Part shown: piece after piece, positions 1-11,277 of the stretch
How the letters are laid out: each line of letters begins with the position of its first letter
Position numbering within the stretch: position 1 is the first letter of the stretch
Source: Zeugodacus cucurbitae
Lineage: Eukaryota > Arthropoda > Insecta > Diptera > Tephritidae
Reading direction: 5' to 3'
DNA: 64,000 nt
NCBI RefSeq assembly: GCF_028554725.1
Contig: NC_071670.1
Coordinates: 2,170,001-2,234,000 of the forward strand
The notes under the pieces: model-generated
The model's database searches: none
What the model saw: only the letters and a program-made list of their open reading frames with translations
Told to the model about the DNA's origin: nothing
Program-made: the position numbers and the translations under genes

Positions 1-933
1 AAATTCTCAAGACTCTTCGAGTTATACGCACTAAACTAAAATCAGCGCCTTGGGGTAGGCAACAAATTTCAGCAATTTCACACAAGCCGCCTGCTAAAAA
101 GTTTATCCTTCGCCATTCACTTTACTTTACACACAGCTCGAGAGAAAGCTTTCATTTGCGCACGAATGCCGTGGCGCTGAGCACGAGTCATGGCGAAATG
201 GAGCGTGTGAAGAACACAACAGCAAAAAGGTGAGCGAAGAGTGCGCATATCTACAAAGTTTGCTTTTGTTGTTGCTTTTAGTTGTGTTAATGTTTTTGTT
301 TTTCATTTTTTGTTTTAATTACAATCGTATAATCGTTCAAATGAGATGTTGCGAATTTGAGCTGCTCAGTTGGTGCGTGGCGTTGCGACTGTTTACTTGT
401 GGCTCTACACTGCCGCCACTACTTTGCGCCGAAGACTAAATATGAATATTTAATGTGCGGAAATCGAAATGTATACAACATACGAACACACATGCGAGAA
501 TAATTTACTTGCTTCGTGAGCCGTGTTGTTAGTGTTGGTGGGCATGAAAAGGAAAAAGAAAAAATTTTAATGCCAGTGTTTAAACAAAGAGTTGAGCAAA
601 CAAAAATCAACGAAAATTAAAAAGTAAATAATAAATTTGTGTCGAAAAACATACTATAAGTTCAAGTGCTACACTACACGTCGAAGAAATTAAGCATAAC
701 AAAGAGAAGTGAAGCAGTCAGCATAAGCTTTAGTTGAACAGCAGCAGCTGGAAAACGTGTTCCCAACACAAACGCAAGCGGGCTGGTGGCAGGCGGGGGC
801 CACGGCAGCATAAGATCAATAAAATTCAGCACGTATTCGATTGGGCGGCGTGGAGGAGACAGCGCACACAAAACTGCTTCCAGAAGAACTCGAACGCAGT
901 AAACAGGCAACAAGGAATCGGAAGTCATTAAAT
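1..933 (+). other. Non-coding stretch, possible 5' UTR exon
   Basis: No convincing coding region is seen. The sequence is less AT-rich than what follows and ends at a good splice donor (GTGAGT starting at 934). With the acceptor at 5120-5121 just before the alkaline phosphatase start codon, the simplest reading is a 5' UTR exon of that gene followed by a 4.2-kb first intron. It could equally belong to another upstream gene. This is inference from splice signals only. Confidence 0.25.
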
Positions 934-3900
934 GTGAGTGCATTTCTCATCATTATGTTTTTGGCAACAGTTTTGAGGGCTTGTTTGTGTATGTCAAGTT
1001 AAATCCAAATTCAACCACTTGACAGTCCTTCAGATTTGTTTGCACTTCTCGTACGACTCTTAAACTTTTTAACAAGCTTTTGCAAGTCGAAGTCTAAGTG
1101 ACAAAAACTTCTTCGTAACTTTAAATATTGCCGTGGACTTGGCAGTAGTCTAATTAAAAGTTTTTGTAAGCTGTTGAGGCAGTCGTTAAGTTAAAGAGTT
1201 GAGACAATTACTCTGTATGGCTTCCAAAGTGAGAGGAATCGACCAGGAAACACTCTAGAAGATGGAGATAAAAAGAAATTTGCACTGATAATACTCAGTA
1301 TCTAGTGGACCGAGGTTTATCCGACCAAAAAGACTAAATTCAAGTAATAATGTGAAATCCAGAGCTCAGCTTTCTCCAGAAGGTGATCTCGAGACCTCGA
1401 ACTTTATAGACTGGATAAACAGCGTATTCTGAGCTAGTCTCTTGAGATAGTTTAGTAATTTATGGAAGATTGTCGTCTTCATGATTGAGTGAGCTAAGTT
1501 TGACTATCTCTTAGCATGATAGCAATTTAGTCTATGATTCTTCTGATTTGAAAAATATTGAAGCTTGACTTATATCACACATACATCCAACACACTAATA
1601 TAAAAATATACACATTTTTCCACTAAACCTACAATATTACAGTGCAGCTGTCGCTGATTCCTCGGAATTTATGCACACTTCTTACTTATTTACATCTCAT
1701 ACACCGCAATTGATTTGTTTCCACCGTCAGCAGGTGCATAGCTACACATGTGGGCTTTAATTGTTGGTTTTGTTGTAAACAAATATACATACGAGTGCGA
1801 GTTGCCCCCCCACCAATCATGCATTTCAACTGAATGTTTATTCTTTCGCTATTCTGCCTTTCGCTTTTCTTCACACAATTTTATTATTGTTTGCAATTTA
1901 TTGAGTGGCCATAAAAAGCTTTGCACGCGTTTCTAAGTTATAAACATACATACATAGAATAGCAAATGTATGTTTGTATAATGATGTAATCAAATTCTTA
2001 GCGTATGGCAGAAACCAGTTGAATGAATGGCATCTTCACATGTGCGATTGTGTGTTTGTATGTATTTATATTTGCATACAAATCTCATGTGGACAATGTA
2101 GTGTCCAGTGTGGCTGTTTATAAAGCTCGTGTTTGTTCCGTTTTCGCATCATTATGCCATACGCAACTATTGTTATAACACGTTTGCGACGTTAACTTTG
2201 TTTAAAAATAGCTTTAATGGACCGTGTCGAAGTTCTCATGAAGCCATCTCAATTTAGGCAAAACAACAATTAACATTACACAAACAATTTTTAACAAGCT
2301 GACACACGCTGACTATGCGAATATTCATCTGAGACTTCTGTCACCCTTTTGAAACAATTTCTTTGCTACAACCGAGATTAGCCACTTGCTTTCAAGTACT
2401 CTTTCCGGCTCCTCCTGTTGGCCAGCTTACACAACCAATTCACACAACCAATTCACATCATAAATCACCGCTTGAAATCCATCACTGCATTTCACAAAGT
2501 TTCACATTATTTATTGTGTTTGTGGAAATATTTATTGCAGGGCTTTTAAGTGACTAGTTTATTAGTCTTATCGACAAGTAGGGCTGCTAATTTGTCGTTT
2601 TTTATGTTAAATCAAATATAATGATTTACGCGTTGATAATTTGACTACAATTGAATTGAATTTATAATAAACAATAAATAATGTGGGGTTCACACTTTGG
2701 CAAATGCGCAACTTCCGTTGAAAGTTTTTTTGTATCTTCAAATAATTATATTGTGTATGTTTTTCAATATGGTACTAACGAATTTTACAATTAAGCTTAA
2801 TCATTCAACGTAAATTGCAAAGCTGATTAAATAAATTAAGCAGAGTGATGTCTGACATTGGCAGTTTTTTCATTAGTCGAGTTAAAATTATTACTTACTC
2901 ACCATTACATCTACACATTAATTTACAGCAATAATGCGAAATAATTATTAACTATTTGGGTAATGCTGTACTTAACCTCAAAATATGCCAGCCAAAGTAA
3001 TTTGTTTTTTATTTTTCTAAGTAATAGTTAATAGAGCAATATTTGTATGTAAATTATGCAACAGCCAAGTATTATTAAATGAAAAGCAACAACAACAGTT
3101 GTCATTATACAAATATTTTATTTTTTTATTTACTTCACACTAATAAAGTAGTTTATTTATTTTTTATATTTTTTACAATGAATAAGTATGTAATGACGAG
3201 TGTTTTATATCACTTAACGACAGTAATATAGTACATCAATGACAGATATATAAGGTAATTTGCAATAAACACGTACTTTACAAAGCATTCTAACTTCTTG
3301 GAAAGCGTTGCTTGTTTTTCTTGTTTCACTATCTGCAAGTATTTATTATTACTATTTTGCATACACGTGCATTAACAGTACATGCTTTAAAAGGGAATAT
3401 TTACGATTTTAATAATTTTCTAATTACAAAAGTTGAAAACTGATTCTTGAGAAAAGCATACTGCAATTTATAGAACGTATATTCTTTAGAAATAGTTGTA
3501 AAATTAAAGCTTTAATGATTAAAGTCAACGAAAACAGAATGTGCACACGAAAATACCAACAGAAACAGAATTTCATACAAACTGCTGTTGTTACTACAGT
3601 GTAAAAACGCTAACAATAGCAGAGTAACTGATTTAAGGTATGCTTTGACATATGTAGATATATATTTATATTAATTATTAAAATACTTAAAATTAATTTA
3701 TAACAGAAATAAGACAGAATTTAATAAAACAGAAACATAAATTGTATGAATTTCTGTTTCTGTTATGCGTTTTATTTCTGTTTTTGGTTTTGCGCTTGCA
3801 TTTTATGACTATTTAAATAGAATCTCCATAAACACATATATGTAGCTGCTTTATGTCACCAAAAAAACGTTAAACTCGCAAAATCGAGGGCTATCTTCAA

Positions 3901-5121
3901 TATTAAACTTATTTTTTATTAAAAAATGCTGTGACTTATCGCACCACTCTCATATTTTTAAACTCATGTCCGAATATAAAAGCGCGCAAGTGCAAAAAGC
4001 GTCAATTGGCGCTACTTGAGTTCAAAAGCGCTGCTTTCCGGCGGACATATTTGAGGTCAGCAGCAAAAGCGCACTCATTGCATGGACGCCATATTTGTTT
4101 AGTCAGTAATCTGCTATCAGTCAAAACAAAGAACACTCTAAAATAGTACTTCTTGTAGCTGTTAATTGATTAATAGCGCTTTTTCGATAATCAGGTATAA
4201 AGTTCATAAAAGACGTACGCCACTAGCAATCTTTAACTAATTCTTATAAACAAATTTAGAAGAAAAGAAAGAAATTTTGAAGAAAAATAATAATAATAAC
4301 AATAAAACGCTACTGTAAATGAGGTAATTGCTCTTAAAAATGCTTAGAGCATCGATAAGGCGATAAAAGCTACAATCTACAATAACATTTTTACTACGTT
4401 TTCAATTTTATTGAATGCTATTTTTAAAGATGGAATGTGGAACATAGTTTATAAAGCAATTAACGGTTATAAAATGTGTCCAGTTTACTAATATCAGTAG
4501 TCCCAAGTCAAGCGAGCGAATCATAACCTCAAAACTGAATAGACGATGATAAGAACCAAAAGGGCTCCAAAAAGAGAGAATTATTCTACACAGTGCTTTT
4601 AGATGACTGATAATTTAAAGCGAGGAATGACTACTATTAACAAATTACTTAATAAAAGACTTGTAGAAACCCGAACTATCGCCGAAACGTCACAGTTCTA
4701 ACGAAAAGTTTCCATAAGAGAGTAGATGGGATCTTATCAATTCTTTACCCGGTTTTTATAAACCCACTAAATTGTTATAAATAAATTATCTTTGCCTATC
4801 ATTTTCCATACAAGTTCGGCGGGTCATAAAGATTAGCCAACACCAGAGTTGATATATGATAAATATGTAAATACATATTTATATAAACACCGATAAGAAA
4901 TTTACAGCTTCATCAAGTCAAAACACTAGAAAAATACAGTTACGTCTGATTAAGATAACGTAGTCTTGCGCGAATTGGATGAGGTAGGTGTATTTACCGG
5001 CTAAATTTCGGAGTATTAGCACTGAGCACTTGTTATTGAAAGGTTGTACATAATTGGATCGCTTAAATCTCCTCAATTGATTCTAATACGACGCTTTTTC
5101 ACTTTCTTCTTTGTTTCGCAG
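934..5121 (+). other. Probable first intron of the alkaline phosphatase gene
   Basis: AT-rich, no ORF worth reporting, many short homopolymers. It begins with GTGAGT and ends in a pyrimidine-rich acceptor (TTCTTTGTTTCGCAG, AG at 5120-5121). It contains one inverted repeat (3558-3764); otherwise I see nothing in it. Confidence 0.3.
3558..3764. repeat. 23-bp inverted repeat with about 160-bp loop
   Basis: The left arm (3558-3580) and right arm (3742-3764) are reverse complements at 22 of 23 positions. The loop is AT-rich with further partial repeats of CAGAAACA. It may be a small fold-back or MITE-like remnant, but no clear target-site duplication was found, so the origin is open. Confidence 0.5.
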
Positions 5122-5154
5122 ACGGAAAGAGGTACGTTGCAACGCCGCCACAGA

Positions 5155-7086
5155 ATGACTGCCGTCACAATGGATGTGACCAAATTGCCGCACTCGCAGG
5201 ACGGCATTGAGGTACAGATGGATAGTTTAGACTCGAGCCATGCATTCACGAATTCGCTCGATGAGCCCAATCCGCCCAAACCCAACGTGTTCAAGTCGAA
5301 AATCTTCATTGTTGCCGTGAGCTTTTCGAGCGTACTTTTTACCATCATGTGTATCGGTTTTTTGGTACACTATGAGATGGCTAGTGAGGTCTACGCTGGC
5401 GAAGATATACCCTTTTGGAATGTGCAGTTGCCGCCAGAGCAACAAGTGTGGTATGAGAAGGGCATCGAAGAGTTAAAGAATGCGCTGAGTCGTGAAATTA
5501 ATCGGCGTCGCGCAAAGAATGTCATACTTTTCGTGGGTGACGGTATGGGTCCGAATACGGTGACAGCGACGCGTATTTATGGTTTCAAAGAGGAGGGGCT
5601 GCTTAGTTGGGAGCGATTTCCGCACATGGGTTTGCTGAAGGTGAGTGAGCTTTATCAATTCAAAGTCTATCTTTTATATTTTATGTGTTTTGCAGACTTA
5701 TTGCGCCGACAAGCAGGTGCCTGATTCGTTTTCCACCGCTACGGCGCTGTTTGGTGGCGTTAAGGTCAATTATGAAACGGGTGGTGTGGATTCAAGCGTC
5801 TTGCTGAAGAACTGCAGCGCCTCGCTGGATGCTTCACATCATGTGCAGACAATATTGAAGTGGGCGCAGGTGGATGGTATGAATACGGGCTTTGTAACGA
5901 CGACGCGTGTAACGCACGCAACACCGGCCGCCTTGTACGCGCACACGCCAGACCGCCGTTGGGAGTGTGAGGCTAAGATGTCCGCGGAGGCACAGCAAGA
6001 GGGCTGCAAGGACATTGCCAGACAGTTGGTGGAAGATGAGACGGGTCGCAAAATAAATGTAATCATGGGTGGCGGTCGTCAAATGTTAGTCTCCGGTGTA
6101 ACGGACGATCCAGCGGATCCGCTCGACACTTGGGGTTGCATATCAAAAGACGGTCGCGATTTAATAACCGATTGGAAGTCGTACAAACAACAAGCCGGTG
6201 AACGCTATGCGGTTGTGCAAAACAATGGCGACCTGAATGCATTGAACGGTGAGTCCGTAGACTATGTCATGGGTATTTTCGCCAACGGCCACTTGAAGTA
6301 TGACCATGAGCGCGACCGCAGTGACGCGGGTATGCCATCGCTGCGGAATATGACCGTGAAAGCGCTGGAGGTATTGAAGAGTAAAGACAAGGGATTTCTG
6401 CTGGTCGTGGAGGGTGGCATGATTGATCAAGCGCATCATCGCGGTACGGCCAGACGTGCGCTGTCTGAGGCGCTGGCCTTGAATGAAGCCGTCGATGCAG
6501 CGGTGGAAGAGATGAGGTGAGTTGATATTTGCTTATCTTGCGTGACAGTATGGAATATAAAAGTATTTTCGTTTTAATTGCAGCGATCAGTTGGACGAAA
6601 CTTTGATCATCGTAACCGCTGATCATTCCCATAGTCTAACGATTAACGGTCATCCAGAAAGAGGTGCTGACATACTGGGCGTGGCCTCAACCTCAAAGAC
6701 GGAAGGCACACCATACACAACACTCACTTATGGCACAAGTTACAAAGGTTTCCAAGCCGATGCTAATGGTAAGCGCGTTGATCCGACGACTCAGGACACT
6801 ACCGCTTGGGAATATACGCAACAGGCGGCTATAAATACTGATGAAAATTTGCATGGTGGTTCCGACGTTACAATACACGCTAAAGGTGCGTCTGAGCTGA
6901 GATTTTTTGCTAGTGGGATGTATTATAACCTCGAATTTTTGCTTTATTTCAGGTGCCATGGCCTACTTGTTCCACGGCGTACACGAGCAAAGCTATGTGG
7001 CGCATGTCATTTCGTATGCACTTCGTATCGGCCGCTTTCGTGACAGCACTATTACAGAATCGCTGGCGGAACTAATGCCTTTATAG
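5155..7086 (+). CDS. Membrane-anchored alkaline phosphatase, 4 coding exons
   Basis: Hydrolyses phosphate monoesters at alkaline pH at an extracellular or luminal membrane surface. Exons 5155-5640, 5696-6516, 6584-6885 and 6953-7086 join at GT-AG sites in phase to give 580 aa. The start is the first ATG after the acceptor at 5121. Family landmarks are all present: VGDGMG (Asp129), PDS nucleophile (Ser173), TTTRVTHA (His236), VEGG (Glu401), IDQAHH (Asp406, His410), TADHSH (Asp449, His450) and LHGGSD (His526). The metal and catalytic ligands of the family therefore look intact. The residue after the nucleophile is Phe instead of the usual Ala, and IDHGHH reads IDQAHH. Unusually, there is an acidic N-terminal tail of about 48 residues and one hydrophobic segment at about 49-73, with no cleavable signal peptide. 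The C-terminus ends in a polar stretch without a GPI-type hydrophobic tail, so a type II signal-anchor topology is inferred. Which Alp paralogue this is cannot be told. Confidence 0.95.
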
Positions 7087-7152
7087 TATAAAATTAAATT
7101 GGCATAATAATAGGGTGGTGCTAAGCGTATTACAAACCTATATTGGCATACA

Positions 7153-7158
7153 AATAAA
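7153..7158 (+). terminator. Polyadenylation signal of the alkaline phosphatase gene
   Basis: AATAAA hexamer 67 nt after the stop codon at 7084-7086; the first such hexamer downstream on this strand. Confidence 0.55.
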
Positions 7159-8226
7159 CAACGTTACACGCACTAATTCTTTTTAAAATTTCATTAAACT
7201 ATTGTTGAAACTTTTATGCGAAAATAGAAAATTAATTACATTTAAGTGTTTGATTACCGATAAGAAAATTTACAAACTAGATTAATCGTTTATTTATTAA
7301 TTGTGATATTGTATGCCATTGTTATTTTAAGTTAAAACAATAATACAATTGACGAAAGTATTAGAAATGTAAAAAATTTTTTTTTTTTTAATATAGCATT
7401 TCCGTTCAGCCGTTTGATACCATGTTGGACTTCTAGATAAAATAATAATTAGTTTAAGAGCTTTACTAGTTTTCGAGTTATCAGCGTGAAAATGTTTCTA
7501 TCTCTGGAAAACTAATTGCAAGCAGTGAGGATGCAGAGTTTGAATATGTGCCCGTTGATGCTGTGTTTGAGCTCAAGGAGTTTTGGAAGATGTGCCCGTT
7601 GATGCTGTGTTTGTGCTCAAGAAGAGTTTTGGAAGATGCTGCATGAAAGAAAAACCATTTAGAAATTAGAAATCGTTATTTTATATATGTCGCTTATATC
7701 AGAAAGAGATAGGTGATATATCAGATCGGTGACTTATATTTCATAAAAATCGTTAAGATTTGAATCCAAAAGTCGTACTGATGGAGATTATAAACGTCGT
7801 GTCATCATGTACGTTCATGTTATTCTTATAGACGCTTGTGCTACGACCTTTTGTCAAATTAAATGAAATTTACATTTGTTTAAACAAATTGTAAAATTAA
7901 ATTACGAAAAAATCGTTATGGCAATGCCGTTCTCATTGTAAATCCAATCAGCTGTTGGCAACAAACAGGGTTGCATGCTTCTCCTTTGAGTAAAGCGTAA
8001 AAATATTAAAAGAATAGCAATGACTGCATATTATAGTTCATAATTTGCATTTAAATATATTGGTAAATGCTATGTTTAAATTCAATTTAAATAATTTATA
8101 AAATTTAAAATGTAATAATGTGAAACTCTTATATTTATTGCGCATATTTGTAAAGGGGAACTAATTCTATAAATTGGCAACACTGAACTGCGCGACTTGT
8201 TCGCCTGCTGATTATTTATTTTAATT
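7159..8226. other. Intergenic spacer
   Basis: AT-rich, no supported gene. It contains the small tandem duplication at 7547-7636. Its right end runs into the presumed promoter of the TLC-domain gene. Confidence 0.4.
7547..7636. repeat. Two-copy tandem duplication of about 45 bp
   Basis: Copies at 7547-7590 and 7591-7636 share TGTGCCCGTTGATGCTGTGT and TTTTGGAAGA, differing by a few substitutions and a 2-bp indel. Both are more GC-rich than their surroundings. One frame is briefly open, but no gene is supported. Confidence 0.7.
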
Positions 8227-8394
8227 CAGTGCAATTGGTTTTTAAATCGCGTACAGCTGTTTATTTTATTAAGTGCTGTCGTTTTATAAGAAAAAGTACT
8301 TTTGATTTTTGATAAATATTAACTGAGCAATAACTAAATTTCCCACCTTGTGCAAGAGTCAGTGAAGCAAAACGTACAGCCAACTACCCAAAAG
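8227..8394 (+). other. Probable 5' UTR exon of the TLC-domain gene
   Basis: A TCAGTG initiator-like sequence near 8226 is followed by about 170 nt without an open frame and an AAAG|GTGATT donor at 8395. The matching acceptor is TTAATTGCAG ending at 11128, 149 nt before the ATG at 11278. The transcription start and this exon are inferred from signals alone. Confidence 0.35.
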
Positions 8395-11128
8395 GTGATT
8401 GAAATTTTCAACTGTATCTACTGTTGATTGTTGTATTGCTGATATTGGGAAATATAGCCTACTTATTTCGTTTTTTATAAATTAGTAATGTATTGAGAAA
8501 TAAGAAAATTAGAGCATCAGAAAACAAATTGGTACATACGACATACATACATATGTACACGCAAACATATGGAAATTATATTTGTATATAATGATGCAGT
8601 GGAGTGCAATGCAATGCTCTTACGTTATTTATAGTGTGCGGGCAGAGGAACTATAAGGCGCCGGCATAACTCATTAAAATGCACTAGTAAAAACTGCATT
8701 TAACTGATGTAGCAATTATCGCACAATCGAACACATTTTGGTGTTGTAATGACAAAATCCCATTCAATCAGAATTGTGCATGTGTCTAGTGACACATCTA
8801 TTATAAGTGGCTGCTGTGTATATACATACTGCATTTCTTATGACAACTAATAACCATTTTACGCCGTCTGTATTAATACTTAGAATACTTCTCAGTCATC
8901 GAACGGTGTCATCAAATAAATTTTCATTTCACCTTATAATATTCCATCAACACAGGCACACTTTATACAATTTCAACTAAACCATCAAGTGCTGCTCCAT
9001 TTTTACTATTTGCCACAGCACCTGGTACCTATGACGCTCCAATTTCAATAAAGTGCTCTTGCATAACATGTCATGCAAACGCGTTCAAACGAAAAGAAAC
9101 CAATTTTGGTTTCAATACACCCACGCGATTTTATGATTTATATGCGATTTGTGTCTGGAAGCGGGGTTAAAATGTGGAAGTGTCTTCTAGTCTCGACTAG
9201 CACTTAGAATGTGTAAGGCAACCAAATAGTTTATTTCAAACAACTGTTTTTTTGGTGTGGCGCAGTGCTTTTTGTAGAAGTCTGTTATCTATTGGACGTA
9301 TCATGTGACTACACGTAGTTATCATAGTTGGCATATCCTGCTATCTTCCAAAGCCCAAGTGTATTGTCGCCACAAACATGCAACGCCATACGGAACAAAT
9401 GTACAAACATATATTTATTGAAGTCGGTTCTGTGTTGTGTGCGCATTAATTTAAGCCTTTTTTGCACACCCACGTAGAATAAAAATAAAATGTCGAATGG
9501 AGGGGGTAATAATTACAATTGTCAATTGTAAATGATTATGGCTACTTTGTGGAGCAGCGACACACAAGTTTATAAACGACTTTAGGTTTTCCGCTGAAAC
9601 AGCGATTGAAATCAATTTAAGCAATAAAGCGATTCTTACATCATTGTTGTCGTTGGATAGGTGAATGTGTGTAAGCTTGTACATATGTATATTTACAACA
9701 CATTTGCTTAGAATACCTGTCTAACTACGTTGTACTGGTTTAAGATGAACAATCATCGTCATATCATCATGACTATGAAATGTGAGCAATTAAAATATAC
9801 TGTGAAGATTCTTTAATTTATGCACGAAAATTGTTTTGTAAAAGTAAAAGGCAAAATAAGTTTGAAAAAAAAAAAATGTAAGAACGTGTGTGTATTTGAT
9901 TTTTTATACTTCTATAGATAAAAAAAACAACAAATCGTTTTAAATTATGTGAGGACATCCCTCAGTGCTCTTTACACATTTTTAATTGTTTATTATTATT
10001 TTTACTTGGTTCTCGTTGACCGAATTCCACACGTATCATTATCGTTTATTGCACCTGCTATTACGTGCGTATATTCGTCTAGTTGCTGAGCCAAACTAGT
10101 AGGCTTATTTTGCACACTTTTAGTAATTATTACAAATCCACATGTGTGTATAATTGTTTGTGTGCTGGCGCTTGGTGTCAGCATGTCTGCGAAATCGACG
10201 CTACAGCGTCATTTGGCTGCACGTTTCATTTGCTTTCGTCATTTTGAAGATATCTTTTGCCAAATACACGTGCATGTGGGCGCTTGTTGTGTGTGCAAGT
10301 GGTGCCTCATTGTGGGGTTTGATGGTGGCAAGCGCGCGAGTGCCGTAGGGATGTTGGCATGGCGTAAGCGCGTCAAGGGCGCAAAGTAATTTTCGTATAT
10401 ACTATAATATCTTATTTTTAACGGTAATATATGCGTATATGTGCTCTTAAATATGTGTATCGGAAAATTTTTGGTTTGAAAATTGCTATAAAACTAATTA
10501 GATTACTATATACACACATGTTGTATGGGCAGCGCAATTCAAATGTCAAAATGATGTCATATTTTTGTAGAATTCTATACATGTCTGTATATTGATTTTC
10601 GTTCGCCACTTGACACCTTTAACCTAAAGTTAATAGCATTCTATTATTGTGTCTTTGAAAAAGAAAAAAGCAATTTACTCGCCATTGTCTACACTTTGCA
10701 TAATTACTATCAGCTGCCTTATCACTTTAGTTCTGTGTGATTATTTTTATTTTGTGGCTCATTTCGCGCTCGCAAAGATGATGTAGATGTGTTAGAGTGG
10801 GTGAGTGCAAACTGTAGAGCGTATAACACAAAAAGACGCTGAGAGAAAAGCAAAGCGGTTTCCGGTAATGCATTGCCATGCTATTATTAGGTGTATCATA
10901 CTTTACAGCCACGTCTAATCATGACAAACGTATGTTTAATAAACGTGATTTGCTGATATGAGTGTTATATATTAAAATATGTATATGTACTCCCCAACTG
11001 TCGTTCAAATGACTGCCTAAATTTGAAATGCACAATTTACTAATCTTATCATTTGAGTTCACGCTTGAATGCACCGTTATCTTAATCAACTTTGATAACA
11101 AATTTTTTCTTCTTCTATTTAATTGCAG
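8395..11128 (+). other. Probable intron in the 5' UTR of the TLC-domain gene
   Basis: AT-rich, no supported genes or strong repeats. Short ORFs here (for example around 10144-10389) lack any recognisable feature. Boundaries are the donor at 8395 and acceptor at 11127-11128. Confidence 0.3.
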
Positions 11129-11277
11129 CTGATTACGTACAAAGCACAACAACGCACACAGTATTAATAATACAACAATAATAATAATAATAAGAAGAAA
11201 AAAAGTAGTCAACTTTTCTCCGGCGACACACAAACAAGTCGCCAACAACGTGCACAATTACGAAACAAGCACAAATT

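Noticed and set aside
734..931. 65-codon ORF near the left end (basic, Gln/Asn-rich)
   Set aside because: Begins at a TTG, not an ATG, and lies in what looks like a 5' UTR exon.
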